DNA of 64,000 bases. Source: Molanna angustata. Taxonomy: Eukaryota; Arthropoda; Insecta; Trichoptera; Molannidae. The stretch is taken from NCBI GenBank assembly GCA_963576475.1, contig OY754981.1:12992734-13056733 (forward strand), given 5' to 3'. The notes under the pieces were generated by a model that saw only the letters and a program-made list of their open reading frames with translations, did no database searches and had not been told where the DNA came from. The position numbers and the translations under genes were made by a program. Of the stretch, positions 33,690 to 45,639 are shown piece after piece; the stretch's first letter is position 1; every line of letters begins with the position of its first letter.

Positions 33690-34310
33690 CACACATACAT
33701 ACCATCACGCCATGTCCCTTGCGGGGTAGGCAGAGAGAACCGAACGCCACATTTTTCTATCCTGGCACGCATCCCTCGCTTCGTCCACATTCATGCATCG
33801 TCTCATACATGTTCGTCTATTGCTCACACTTCTAACATTTCCGTCTTTCAAAATTTCGTTCACATGGTCGTGCCATCCCTTTCTTGGGCGTCCCCGACCT
33901 CTCATTCCATTTCTTTCCGCTCTGTATATTTTCTTCGTCAGGCGCTCCTCATTCATTCTCCCCATGTGACCAAACCATCTCAATGTGTTCACTTTCATTT
34001 TAGTAATGACATCTTTCTTCATCTTACATTCTTTCCTTATGTCCTCATTTCTTACCCGGTCATACATCGTTCTATTACAAATCCTTCTTAAAGATCACAT
34101 TTCAACTGCATTAATTATACTTTCATGCGTCTACTGCCATGTCCAGGTTTCACTTGCATACGTCAAGGTTGGCACTACGACGGCGTTATGAATGGCAACT
34201 TTGGTATCCTTTGATATGTTGCGATCATTCATAATTGGTCTAAGTGCTCCATTCACTCTGTTTCCTGCCATACCTCTTCTTTCGATCTCTTTATCGAATT
34301 GAGTAGTCAT
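33690..34310 (-). pseudogene. RTE-like LINE ORF2 C-terminus
   Basis: The minus strand is intact for 120 codons from 34067 to 33705. It reads MKVNTLRWFGHMGRMNEERL, GRGRPRKGWHDHVNEIL, then a Cys-containing helix and YPARDMA before the stop. LRWFGHxxRM and GRGRPRKxW are hallmark end motifs of RTE-type LINEs. Homology continues upstream to about 34310 in a broken frame. It is the longest of at least five copies of this family here (12280, 29158, 46445, 52560, 61410). Confidence 0.85.
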
Positions 34311-34380
34311 GATTATATTTTGTATAATACAATAGTTATGATACCTACTTGAAAAAAATATACAAGTACAAATAATATGA

Positions 34381-34552
34381 GATGGGTGGTGGCAGAGCAG
34401 TTAGCGCGCTGGGCTAGCAACCCAGAGGTCGCGAGTTCGAATTCTGCCACGACCGATTTCCATTCACCTATAGTACAAGCATTTATGCTTAGTTTAGGGA
34501 ATGTATAAGTACTTGTTATACAAGGACATATTCATTCTTTAAAAAAAAAAAA
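34381..34552 (+). mobile_element. tRNA-derived SINE, family S1, complete copy
   Basis: The head folds like a tRNA. Box A is TGGCAGAGCAGTTAGCG and box B is AGTTCGAATTC. The anticodon stem CTGGG/CCCAG encloses loop CTAGCAA, with AGC at the anticodon position. An approximate acceptor pair is GGTGGTG/CACGACC. A ~90-bp body with CATTCACCTATAG and GCTTAGTTTAGGGA ends in an A-tail at 34541-34551. Confidence 0.85.
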
Positions 34553-34562
34553 TATACCTACA

Positions 34563-34965
34563 ATGTTATCTTTTGATGCTATAGAGACGAAGTCGGAATA
34601 TAATAGAAGAACCAGGAACTCAAGGCACCTACATACAAGGCTTAGGACCTATCATCGGCTGGTTTACGTGATAAATTTATGCTCTTGCGCAACATTCACT
34701 AATTATGCCATCTTATTGATTTACCTTATCAATGCGATTTTGTAAATTCTATATATTTTAATAATTAGAAATAGATCGTTTGTTAATAGGATATTTTTAC
34801 TTCTACCATCTATGAAGTAACTAAGAAACCTTTTTGTAACGTCATCTATTGAGAAGTTGTTTTTTTTTTTGTAAACAATGAAAGCAACAGTCCTTATACA
34901 TGAATTGACAGTGTTCTCGAACAGATGTCACCCCTGAACTGCGCCAGAAATATTATTTCATACAA
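34563..34965 (+). repeat. 0.4-kb repeat, left member of an inverted pair
   Basis: It aligns at roughly 70% with the reverse complement of 39795-40210. Shared blocks are ATAGAGACGAAGT, CATCGGCTGGTTTACGTGAT, CTTGCGCAACATTCAC, CATCTATTGAGA and GTCACCCCTGAACTGCGCC. It is non-coding and its class is unknown. Confidence 0.75.
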
Positions 34966-35099
34966 ACAAGTCAAACGATGGCTATACTGTTCAAACTGTG
35001 CAAGTGGTACAAAACTACAGAAAAAATATTAAGCTTTTGGGTTTTAGGTTTAATTTTAAACAATTAAGTCATAAGTAATAATGTAACCCCAAAAGAAAA

Positions 35100-35575
35100 T
35101 TCAATTATTTATCAAATCATGGACTTCCACTACGATCTGCTGAACGTACAACACTATCCATCCCTATACATAATACAGAATTTCTCAGTTCTGCGTTCGA
35201 AGTACAATCAGTAAGATTATGGAATAGCCTTAGTCCGGATATTGCGTCGTCTAACTCACTTTGTATTTTCAAGAAAAAACTAAAGAAGGAATATTTATCC
35301 TTGAACACCTGATCCCGATTTCCTCTCCTGTCCTTACCCTATCCTTTTTTCTTGCTATGATTTTTTTTTTTGTTTTAATAGTATTTTAGTGTTATATATT
35401 TTTTCTTTGTTTTTTTTACTCTTCTTCTTTTGCTATTGTACATACACAATGTTGTCATACTTTGTAATCTGGTTGGTTGAAATTGCCTGATGGCAATAAT
35501 CCCGCCAGAGTACAATATTATAGTTTGTTTATATTATGTACAGGAAGATGTATGAATAAATAAATAAGTAAATTA
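35100..35575 (+). pseudogene. CR1/jockey-like LINE 3' end
   Basis: The first 200 bp encode, in broken frame, NHGLPLRSAERTT...SVRLWNSL...FKKKLKKEYL, a typical LINE C-terminus. A pyrimidine-rich 3' UTR follows, with GGTTGGTTGAAATTGCCTGA, CCCGCCAGAGTAC and a tail of AATAAATAAATAAG. It is homologous to 41440-41840. Confidence 0.7.
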
Positions 35576-36177
35576 TTTCCTATATGTACCCATTAGGCAA
35601 AAATTATTTTGGTAAATGATAATTATTCGTACAAGTTTTGAAATACTAGTTTATCGAACGTTAACGTAAAAACAATTCAATGAATAGGGTTGTAGAAATT
35701 AAAAGTGATCGTCAAGAGTCAAGTCGATAAAAGGTTAAAGAATCGTGAAGCGGCCATCAGAGCGGCCAGGAATAATAATATTCTTGTTATGAAGGAATTG
35801 AATAAGATGTTTTATTGGATTAGTTCATTAGGAGTAATTAAGCAATTACCATAATGAAGATTCCCGATCTTTTCTCTAATAAAGTTTCCCGGGCAGTTCA
35901 TTGTTATTGGTTCAATGAGTTGCGATGGAAATTTATAGGTAAAGTTTAATATAATTTACTAAGTTCGCCTTTAAACAATGCAAACGATCCCAACAAATAT
36001 TTGGACTCTACATTAACAGGGTGCAATAAAAATAGACAAATAGAAAATATTTAATGCATATAAAGTTCTTCATTGCTGTTAGGGGAAATGAAAAGGGAAC
36101 TTTAATCAGCCCCTTTACCAAAAGTTAAGTGAGCCACAAAAAATAATTCAACGCACGAAATACATATATACAAGATT
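35576..36177. other. no feature recognised
   Basis: Unassigned. A short block (CAGCCCCTTTAC...AAGTGAGC, ~36107) resembles 38900-38930, which suggests an older repeat. Confidence 0.4.
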
Positions 36178-36376
36178 AGCAATCATAGTGCAAACAGAAC
36201 AAAGTTAACATCACAGTGAAAACAGAACAATCTTAACACCATAGTGCGAACAGAACAATCTTAACATCATAGTATAAACAGAACAATCTTAACATCATAG
36301 TACAAACAGAACAATCTTAACATCATAGTACAAACAAAACTCTCTTAACATCATGGTGCAAACAGTACAATCAAAA
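36178..36376. repeat. 28-bp minisatellite
   Basis: About seven imperfect units of CTTAACATCATAGTACAAAC plus AGAACAAT. Confidence 0.85.
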
Positions 36377-36431
36377 AATTTAATAGAAAATTCATACTTG
36401 TGTCACATTCATCGGCTTCAGATCATTCAGA

Positions 36432-37288
36432 TCAACAACTGTCGATTTGTTCAAGAGAATTCATTTCTCTGAACATATCGACATAGTTTTAAGTCAAGGT
36501 CCGGGAAATTTGTATGGCCAGGTCTATATTTTTTATGGTTTTTTCAACGTTGAGGTCAAAAACTGAACTGATGAACTCAAAATTTGGAGTAGAACATTGC
36601 GTATACCTGTGTGTGTGTCCCTGATAACTTTTGATCCGCTTAATATACAGAACCCAAATTTTCAGAGAATATAAAACGTTAAAAGTCTACAATACTTTTG
36701 TACTCAGAATTTAGAATTTTGGTATCTCTCATGGGTTATAACCATTTGATTTGATTTCATTGCATTTTTCCAAATATCTCATAAACAAATTTCCAACTTT
36801 TTTCCATAAAAAAATTCCAGAGTTTCTCAAACAATTTAAAATTATATTTTATACGACAGATTTGAGTTTAATTGCCTTTATTCGAAGTTTTTAAAATAAT
36901 CGAAAATTGCCGAAATACCCCAATTAGAAAATTAAATTTTCTATAAAAAACAAAAACACTATCAGTGCATCGCAAACTTTTAACAATTTTTTTTAAAAAT
37001 TGAATTTAGTGACGACATCGTTTCATACAATTTGTATGGCAAAATACACAATATCTATGGAGACTCTCAATAGTTTGATACTTATCACCCTAAATACATA
37101 CATACAATCGATATTCGGGGTAGGAAAAATGTCTGACCTACACACTATCATATATTGACATACATGTCTTGAATAGAAAACGAGATAACTGAAAATATTG
37201 CATGATTTGGTTTAAGGGTTTCAAGTTTTGTATGTATTCTTCAACTATACATACTATCGCCATCAATAGTTGGATCTCAAGCAACTAG
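36432..37288 (+). mobile_element. Helitron-like family H1, copy c
   Basis: It starts A|TCAACAACTGTCGATTTG and ends GCAACTAG|T. The subterminal inverse of the 5' end is present near 37265 (CAATAGTTGGATCTC). Internal blocks match copy b reversed. It is non-coding. Confidence 0.72.
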
Positions 37289-39099
37289 TTTATCAGTATC
37301 CGAAAAAATACCAAAATCTATTGGATTCAAAAAAATTTGGAGCTTTTATGTAAGTTGTAAGGCACCCTATCTACGACAGAATTTCTTGGAAACTTAATTG
37401 CTCTTTATTATGTATCATACATGCGTATTTTCTATTAACAGCATTCTATTCATTCATACTTTGGGCTAATATCGAATATGAATAGAAAAATATATACAAA
37501 AAGTGATTAAAAACTCTAAATTTCATTAGTTAGAAGTCTTCTGAAATTTGCTACTATAGTAAATAAATGCATTCTTACTTTGACAATAATACTTTGTAAC
37601 CTCAATTCATTATTTGTTTATCTAAGTACCTACTACATGTTACATTATAATAAATTCCTCTCTGATCTTTCACTCGCAGTCGAATGGGTATTAAATACAA
37701 ATTTTGTAAAGCAAAATAAATATCTTTCATACATAATATACATATCAATATTCTGATTTATTGAACTAGACAAACACTTATATTTTACTGAAAAATATTT
37801 GATATTAATGCATCAATCAATGTCGGCATAGTTTATGTAGTCACTCCAAACAAAATACTAAAGATACCACCAACTCATGTTAATTAATACCAATACGCCG
37901 ATGTTTCTTAGTGAGAACGTACGTAATGCACTATTTTTTCTTGAAATATGCACATTTTCAACAATGCATCGCGTAATACTTACATACATGATCTCTTACA
38001 ATACTGATTTTAGATAAGTATAATATATATCTTTTGTCTATCAAAAGTTTATTTTTGGCTGATCCTCACATCTCGTTCCACTCTTTGAAATCTGTAGTTC
38101 CTTTATCAGACGTTTTTGAACAATATTTGCTTCGTAAGACCTACATCATTCGTTGTTTTAGGGAAATTTTATTGTTACTATCTTCAAACACTCATTTTAT
38201 ACGTTGAATAAGTTGTGCATTCAGACTTTGCATTATAACTTATTAACTTTTAGCGCTTTGAATAAGTTTAACTGTTTGTTATGAAACATCCCTGTAAAAA
38301 TTACAAAAAGCACTTTTTCAAGTCTTTAAAGAGTTAGCAAGTTATAATGGTACCTACATAAAACTTGAGCACCGTTTTTTCCCTTTCCGCTAATTAGAAC
38401 GGTATTTAGTCCTCCTTCTCAACTCCTTATATTCCAATTTCCAACAAAAGATAAAATAGATAACTTTATGGGTGTTGGGGAAATTGAAAAACTATCCAAA
38501 GACACGTATTTGAATGTTTTCTAATAAAAGTAGAAAAATTCCTCACTTCTTTAATAAACGATTTAAGCAGAATCAAAAATTGCAAAGTCTTTGATGTATT
38601 TTAAGAACTCATCGCATTTTAGAGTAAACTTTATATTGCGCCTAAACCCTGTTTGTCAACTTAATTAGCAAAGTAAAAATATTATAATAATTTCCACTGA
38701 TCTTTTTTGGCAAATAACAATATTTTTTACAGTTGCAGCCACATCGATGTACTGAAAATGAAGAAAGGCAGAATGAAGGGAAATTGATTCGTACACTGCC
38801 TGAGATTGTTATGCTAATCAATGTTTTTATTTTAAATGGTCTATTTCGCTACTTACACCACCACCCACTCTGCTTATGGGAACTGTATAGTTTATACGGC
38901 CCCTTCACATAACGCTAATTGAGCGGCAAGAAAAAAAATGCATAACACGAAAAGAAGCTCATGGAGCCCTCTAGATTACCAATCTCGCGACCATAGCGCA
39001 TAACGAATGTGAATGGAAGATTCACACCTGTGGAATGTCATTGACTTCAGATCTTTTCAAATGAGAAACATCAGGGGTATGACCAATATTTCTGTAAAA
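37289..39099. other. 1.8 kb without recognised features
   Basis: This is one of the longest unassigned stretches. It has no ORF above about 60 codons, no tandem repeat and no match to other parts of the window, so it is a candidate for unique host sequence (intron or intergenic). Confidence 0.5.
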
Positions 39100-39355
39100 A
39101 ATTAACATACTGGGAATCTAACAATTAACAATAGTAAAGCACCATAACTACGACAAAACTTCTTAAAGGCTTTAAAATTGTTCTTTAAGATTACAGCGAG
39201 GAGCTCCGATCTATAAGATGACACCATTGGGTGGCAACAATCCCACACGATATGTTCCAAAGTTTGGTTTGGGTATTTACAAAACTGACATGAGGCTATT
39301 CTTAAATGATCTTCATTCAGTGGTTCAGGATTCCAGATGTAGTGACACTAATTAG
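39100..39355 (-). pseudogene. LINE ORF2 C-terminal CCHC fragment
   Basis: The minus-strand frame reads HYIWNPEPLNEDHLRIASCQ then FCKYPNQTLEHIVWDCCHP and continues about 30 codons. The C-x2-C-x7-H-x4-C knuckle is the usual C-terminal motif of R1/jockey/I-group LINEs. It begins right after a TAG and is both 5' and 3' truncated. Confidence 0.65.
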
Positions 39356-39435
39356 GTTGACGCAGGATCGGGATGAGTTTGGTGTGATGATCGCCAACAT
39401 CCGTTAGGAGCAACCAAGAAGAAGAAGAAGAGAAA
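39356..39435 (+). repeat. LINE tail with (GAA)n
   Basis: TTGACGCAGGATCGGGATGA encodes a TQDRDEFGVMIANIR-like end, followed by a stop and AGAAGAAGAAGAAGAG. It abuts the minus-strand fragment on its left head to head. Confidence 0.5.
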
Positions 39436-39794
39436 AAGAATGAAACGTCGCTAAAAGAGCCTCTGATAGCATCAAGAAGCCTGTCGAAATGGGAAGATTG
39501 GAGTTGGAGAGTAGAAGATACAGAGATCGCTCACTGAACTGAAACTGTCAATTCCGCTACAATATCTTCAATTATCACCGAAACCGTCTCTAAGAAACAG
39601 ACCTTCGTCGAGTGATTGAATATAGACGTCATTCTTAGCGATAAATACAACGAGGAAGACAAAAATACCATTATTAAGTATAAAATTAATATTTGATAGT
39701 ATTTTTATATCCATTTTTAATAATAAGATTCAAGTTTTCTTCAACTGTGTTATTTCATCGGATATTTTTATTATTGCAAGTAGGTAAATAAGAC
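39436..39794. other. no feature recognised
   Basis: Unassigned sequence. It is probably older LINE-derived material but has no clear frame. Confidence 0.35.
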
Positions 39795-40210
39795 AAAAAT
39801 GACCTTATGAGTCTGGCGCAATTCAGGGGTGACTTCTATGTGAAAAGTGCATTGTCACCTCAGATATAAGAATTGTGGCTTTCCATTATTTACAAAAACC
39901 AATTCTCTCAATAGATGGCGTTATAACAAAAATTAATAAAAATAATAAGAATGTTGTTCATAATTTCACACATAGATGGCTGTAGTAAAAATCCTTATTT
40001 TCAAGCGAAACGAATTTCAGTATTGCAATATATAGAACTTTCAAAAATTGAATTGATAGGGATCTCTTTAAAAAGGCATAATTGGTGAACGTTGCGCAAG
40101 CGCATAAAGTGATCACGTAAACCAGCCGATGACAGGTCGTAAGCCCTGTAGGTGCCTTGATTTCCCGGTTCTCCTACAGTAAAATATTCCAACTTCGTCT
40201 CTATTGAGAT
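39795..40210 (-). repeat. 0.4-kb repeat, right member of an inverted pair
   Basis: Reverse-complement homologue of 34563-34965; see that entry for shared blocks. The pair is about 5 kb apart. Confidence 0.75.
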
Positions 40211-40309
40211 AGTTAAAAATCTGTTAAAAATGTGTTATTTCATTTAAGGTTACAGATTTTTTTCTATAAATCAAGAAGGTAAACGAAAATAAATAGTAAT
40301 AAATATTTT

Positions 40310-41164
40310 GATCACATTCAATGACAATTTAAATAGAAATTTGTTGTGTACCTAATATATTTGATTCTACATACCTACATAGTAACTTAATATAACGACA
40401 CTATTAACTCTATTTGGATCACATTCAATGACAATTTAAATAGAAATTAGTCGTGTACCTAATATATTTGATTCTATATACCTACATAGTAACTTAATAT
40501 AACGACACTATTAACTCTATTTGGATCACATTCAATGACAATTTAAATAGAAATTAGTCGTGTACCTAATATATTTGATTCTATATACCTACATAGTAAC
40601 TTAATATAACGACACTATTAACTCTATTTGGATCACATTCAATGACAATTTAAATAGAAATTAGTCGTGTACCTAATATATTTGATTCTATATACCTACA
40701 TAGTAACTTAATATAACGACACTATTAACTCTATTTGGATCACATTCAATGACAATTTAAATAGAAATTAGTCGTGTACCTAATATATTTGATTCTACAT
40801 ACCTACATAGTAACTTAATATAACGACACTATTAACTCTATTTGGATCACATTCAATGACAATTTAAATAGAAATTAGTCGTGTACCTAATATATTTGAT
40901 TCTACATACCTACATAGTAACTTAATATAACGACACTATTAACTCTATTTGGATCACATTCAATGACAATTTAAATAGAAATTAGTCGTGTACCTAATAT
41001 ATTTGATTCTACATACCTACATAGTTACTTAATATAACGACACTATTAACTCTATTTGGATCACATTCAATGACAATTTAAATAGAAATTAGTCGTGTAC
41101 CTAATATATTTGATTCTACATAGGTACATAGTTAGGTACATAATATAACGACACTATTAACTCT
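40310..41164. repeat. 107-bp satellite, 8 units
   Basis: GATCACATTCAATGACAATT starts units at 40310, 40417, 40524, 40631, 40738, 40845, 40952 and 41059, an exact 107-bp step. Units differ by one or a few bases (TTTGTTG versus TTAGTCG in the first; ATATACC versus ACATACC). The last carries a small insertion (AGGTACATAGTTAGG). Confidence 0.97.
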
Positions 41165-41439
41165 CTTATGGGGACAATAACTTCGTGTTTCAAAGTCTTG
41201 TTTGCAAATAAATTGTGTAATGCTACATGTTTCTATGTAATAACAAGAAACGAAACATGTCTTAAACATATATCGTTGCAAATGTTATGTTTTCAGTGTG
41301 ATTTCATGTCGTATATTATGCAATAAAGTATTCATTCTTGGAATGATATTTTCTATCATTAATCAAACTTTATTTTACAAAATCTATTATAAAATAATAC
41401 TCTATTTTAAAATAAAAATACAATATCTTGAGGAAAAAC
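41165..41439. other. no feature recognised
   Basis: Short spacer between satellite and LINE fragment. Confidence 0.5.
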
Positions 41440-41840
41440 ATAATTTCTTGTCAAATCACGGTCTGCCTCATGGATCTGCTGATCGTACCACACTATTCCC
41501 ATTCATTCTACTGAATTTCTCGGTTCGTCTTTTGAAGTACAATCAACAAGACTATGAAACACCTTAAGCGATTATATTACTACGAATTCAATCGATTAAC
41601 AATTTTAAAACGACTAAAGCTCACCTCCCACAACCTCTATCTCCCTTCCTTTATTTGTTGCTGTGAATTTTCATTTAAGAATGATACGTGTTCGTCTTTA
41701 ATTTGTTATTTTTTGTGTTATAAATTAAATGTACCTATCTCTACATTATTTTAGGCCTCACGTTGCATCGGTTGGTTGGAAAAAAATACCTTATGGTATA
41801 TTGTAGGTACACATTATTCTGCATTAAGTAATGAATAAAT
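41440..41840 (+). pseudogene. CR1/jockey-like LINE 3' end, second copy
   Basis: SNHGLPHGSADRTTLF is encoded in frame at 41451-41500 and the frame then breaks. The 3' UTR and the AATGAATAAATAA end correspond to the copy at 35100-35575. It is more decayed. Confidence 0.65.
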
Positions 41841-42009
41841 AATTCTCGTTTATTCTGTAAAAATAATTTTCACATAGTGTGGCGGATTTATTACCCGTAG
41901 GCAAAATCTACTAGTCAACCACGGGTATACAAATTTTAAAAAAATATTTAGGTATACTTACAACAATTAAAAAAAATAGACATTCGATAAAGATAATATT
42001 TATATGAAA

Positions 42010-42150
42010 GAATAGAAAATGATAAAAGACGATGGAAGAGCTTGATGGCGGAGGATATGCGGGCAAAAAATGTCTTTGAGGACGATGCTCAGGATACAGA
42101 GCGAAGTGGAGGAGCGCAATAAGGAGAGCTGACCCCACCACCATGTGGGA
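42010..42150 (+). pseudogene. LINE ORF2 tail, same family as 57636
   Basis: Encodes KRRWKSLMAEDMRAKNV then EDDAQDTER in frame, followed by the shared end TGGGATAAAAGCTAAG. The KxRWKxxxAxDMRxxNV..DDAQDR pattern is a LINE C-terminus. Confidence 0.7.
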
Positions 42151-42427
42151 TAAAAGCTAAGGAGGTGAGAGTGCAAATTATTAAGGATACACAAAAAAAC
42201 ATGGAATTAGGTGCTTAGATGACAAAAAGTGTAAATTTCAGACATAATCACAGAGAAGTGATCAGTTTTGAGAAGCTATCAGCGGAGACATCTAATTGTC
42301 TGTTAAATTATTATATGAAATGTAACACTGATATATTATGTATGTATAGCTGTTAGTCTTCCAAAAAATATAATTAAATAAAGCTAAATCTGAATATTTT
42401 AATCGTTTAAGATATTAATATATATTA

Positions 42428-43114
42428 CTAGTTGCATGTAACACATGAGATCCAACTGTCGATAGCGATAGTATGTATAGTTGAAGAATAAGAATCAAAC
42501 TATAAACCCATACATCCAAATTATTGAAAATTATAACACATATTGGTATGTATGTCAAGATAGGACAGTATGGAGGTCAGTCCTCTTTTTCTAGCCGGAA
42601 TATGAAAAAAGCATGATGGTTCTGTATGTATGTTTGGAGATAAAGAATCAAGCAAATAAGTCTTCTTACATATTGTGTATAGGCGACTGCCATACAAATT
42701 GTATGAAGCGATGTCGTCACAAATTCAATTTTTATAAAAATTGTTACAATAAAAAATTGAGATGTACATCTACAATATTAATATTTTTTATAGAAAATTA
42801 AATTAGCTAGTTGGGGTATTTCGGCTTATTTCGATATGTTTAAAAGATTTGGAAATATAGGCAGTTAAACTCATAAATTTATCATAAAAAAATATTTTTC
42901 TTAATAAAAAATGTTTGAGAAACCCTGGAATTTTTATCACAAAACTAAATTGAGATTTCGTATTTAAATAAACCAAAAATTGATAACCTATGACTGAAAC
43001 AAAAATTCACCGTTCTGAGTATAAACGTTTTGTAGGCCTATAACTGTTTATATATTTTGAAATTTTGGGCTCTGGAAATTGAGCGGATCAAAAGCTATAA
43101 GGGGGTGACGGACA

Positions 43115-43155
<41 letters not shown>

Positions 43156-43728
43156 CTCACACTAAATGTTCTACTCCGAATTCTGAGTAAATCCATGTAT
43201 GGGAACATATATGCTGCGAAGCCTCTATGTTGGTGTTTTTAGCATGCAAAAAGTCCACTACGCCATACAAAATGTTCCTTCATACACGCGTGTTGGATTT
43301 AAACTGCCTCTTCCTTCAAAAGAATTCCATTCTCTTGAACGGTATTTTAAATTTATTCTATAGATACTGCCACGGGAATTGCTCAGAAGATCTTTGGTCC
43401 CTTCTCCACCCACTCGCAACAGAGTCACTCGCTTTACTCAATCACAACACCCATTCACAGTAATCCTTCAACATATACGAACCAGTCGCTTCTCGAACTC
43501 CTTTATTAATACAGCAGCCCGACTATGGAACGATCTTCCGAATTCTGTGTTTCCACCTTCGTATAACCCGAGTCTTTTTAAAATCCGAATTAATAAACTC
43601 TTTTCTAGATTGCAAACCCCTCCCAACGCTACGTAGTGCGCTTCTTCGGAAGAGTAAAATGGACCCAAATCCTAATAGCAGGTGTCCCCTACGTGGACAT
43701 GTTAAAAAAAAACAAATCGACAGTTTGA
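42428..43728 (-). mobile_element. Helitron-like family H1, copy d, with nested LINE
   Basis: On the minus strand it starts A|TCAAACTGTCGATTTG and ends TGCAACTAG|T. It contains a perfect (CA)n at about 43116-43152 where the family is CA-rich. About 415 bp of LINE 3' sequence interrupts it at 43290-43705, just inside its 5' end. Confidence 0.75.
43290..43705 (+). pseudogene. CR1/jockey-like LINE 3' fragment nested in Helitron copy d
   Basis: The 43379-43636 frame reads TRNRVTRFTQSQHPFTVIL then RTSRFSNSFINTAARLWNDL and ends at a stop after PPNAT. The pattern R(T/S)xRFxxSFxxxxxRLWNxLPxxVFP....LFK is a common LINE C-terminus in insects. It ends TGGACATGTTAAAAAAAAA, a short poly-A tail, so the insertion side is clear. 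Confidence 0.75.
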
Positions 43729-44811
43729 TTATTATGCTATTTTTAAATAATTATCTATATTCAATTTTTCTCCAACAAAAATCGTAAATCTTCGCTTGTT
43801 AGAAGATAAAACAGGTATTGAATGAAAATTTCATGACTATTTTCTCATTCCTCCTACAATTCAAAAATAGTTTTTTTTAAAAACGTGTTTTTAAAACAAA
43901 ATGTTCGTGAGTACTTGAAAGCAAATTTACTCTTGTAAAATGTTTTTATTGGGTGATTGGAGAACTACGTCAAAACGAATAAAAAAACAATCGACTTTGT
44001 ACTTGGAATTGTATTTTTATAACATTCACCCGACGAAAGACTCGTGTTTTCATAGGTAAACAGACATTTTTTATTTGGTCACCTCTTTTGTGTGTGATAA
44101 ATTCGGCTCCGAGTTGTTTTTTATTCGGTGAAAGGATCCTTCATTCTCTCGCTGGGTCTCTTGTCCTAATTCAGTTCAGTGATTTTGGTCCAGCCATTAC
44201 TGTCTTTCCGGAACCTGTCTGGGTTTTCCGACGTCTAGTTCGTTAAAGCAGCAACCTTCTCACTCTGAGCAACTCCACCTATATTTCTCACTCTTCGTCG
44301 CCCACTCAAAATCGTTTTTCTGCTTTCTTAATTCACCCTCCGTAAATTTAAACTCTTTTCCTTTTAGGCGCCTACTTCTAACTTTGGCAATACCTTAAGA
44401 GGGACAAGTCTTTGGCCCCGCTCTTTGCCAAAAGAAATAATAATTGTAAGTAAACATTATACAGACAAAGAACTCAAGAGACCAACGGGAATTTTTATAA
44501 ACGATTGGTTCAAAGATTTTCTGCTAATAGAAATATTTATTCAAACAATTTTTCTTACTTTTCGAGTAACTAACTTTATCGTTTTGATACCTATATATTT
44601 ATTTTTTTATTTCGCTCTTCTGAAAAAATAAAAAAATTATAAATTATTTATATTGACTTAACTATTTAGAAGACACTATAGTTTTACTTCCACTCAATAA
44701 ATTAACTTTTATAAATTAATTATTGGAACGTTTTCGGACTTTATAGGTATGTACAATAATTTATATTGATTAATTAAAACAGTTTTTAACTTTTTTTTCA
44801 ATAATAGACAT
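43729..44811. other. no feature recognised
   Basis: 1.1 kb. A pyrimidine-rich block (44120-44420) with higher GC stands out but has no long frame. It could be the 5' region of an unknown element. Confidence 0.4.
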
Positions 44812-45035
44812 TTTTATTTTATATTACTTCTCTGGCACCTAACAGATACTATGTCAAATATTAATTTATCGCGTATCCAATAACAAGTTGCCACATTCTA
44901 GAGACATACGATATTAATAGTCTCACAGATACAAAACTCAATTAAAAACTGTGTCTCCACCGGGAATCGAACCCAGGACCTTTGGATCAGCAGTTAGATA
45001 CCTAACCAACTGAGCCAACACGGCTGACACATTAT
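44812..45035 (-). mobile_element. tRNA-derived SINE family S2, with head
   Basis: On the minus strand the head has box A TGGCTCAGTTGGTTAGG and box B GGTTCGATTCC inside a T-stem CTGGG/CCCGG. It is followed by the body shared with 24583-24745. The acceptor stem does not pair, so it is not a functional tRNA gene. Confidence 0.7.
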
Positions 45036-45213
45036 GAATGTTGACTGTATTTATTGTGTGAAACTCCATTTAAAGAGGTTTTTCTTTAATGAAACAAATC
45101 GATTGTTTTTATACATATATTTTTACTTTTATCAGGGCTTAGTAAGCCGAAACGGTCGTACTGAAAAAAATATAACAAAATAAATAGAACAACAATCAAG
45201 TTGTTTGTCATAA

Positions 45214-45325
45214 AATGGGCAGTGACAGAGCGGTAAGCGCAATCCAGTGGTCGCGAGTTCGAATTCGGCCACGAACGATTTCGTTCACCTATAGCGAAAA
45301 CATTTTTGCTTAGTTTGGAAAAAAA
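45214..45325 (+). mobile_element. tRNA-derived SINE family S1, deleted copy
   Basis: It matches 34381-34552 (ATGGGCAGTGACAGAGCGG, GTCGCGAGTTCGAATTC, TTCACCTATAGCG, GCTTAGTTTGG). About 15 bp of the anticodon arm is deleted. Confidence 0.75.
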
Positions 45326-45639
45326 CTCGTAAACTAGATTATGTATTTCACACATTTGGGTGACTTATAAAAAGCAACTAGACAAATAAAAAAATGTCGG
45401 CGTAAAACCGATAATAACAGTGATGAAAAATAAATATTTCGTTGTGCCCTGTACAACTGGCCATTTTGTTTTTGCGTGAGTTGACAAACAGCAATTCACT
45501 TCCAGAACTCACCAGTCCAGAAAAGCAAGATTTGCGTGAGAAATAGTTATAAAATAATTAGAGAGAAATAATTATAAAATAATTAAAAATAATTGCGTGA
45601 GAAATAATTATAATATAATTAGAATTAAACTTATTAAAA

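Noticed and set aside
34381..34452. Functional tRNA-Ala gene
   Set aside because: The T-stem and acceptor stem carry mismatches, a SINE body and A-tail follow, and two partial copies exist.
36178..36376. CRISPR-like array
   Set aside because: The 28-bp units are contiguous without unique spacers and the context is a eukaryotic genome.
44940..45030. Functional tRNA gene on the minus strand
   Set aside because: Box A and box B are good but the acceptor stem does not pair and the sequence is joined to a repeated SINE body.
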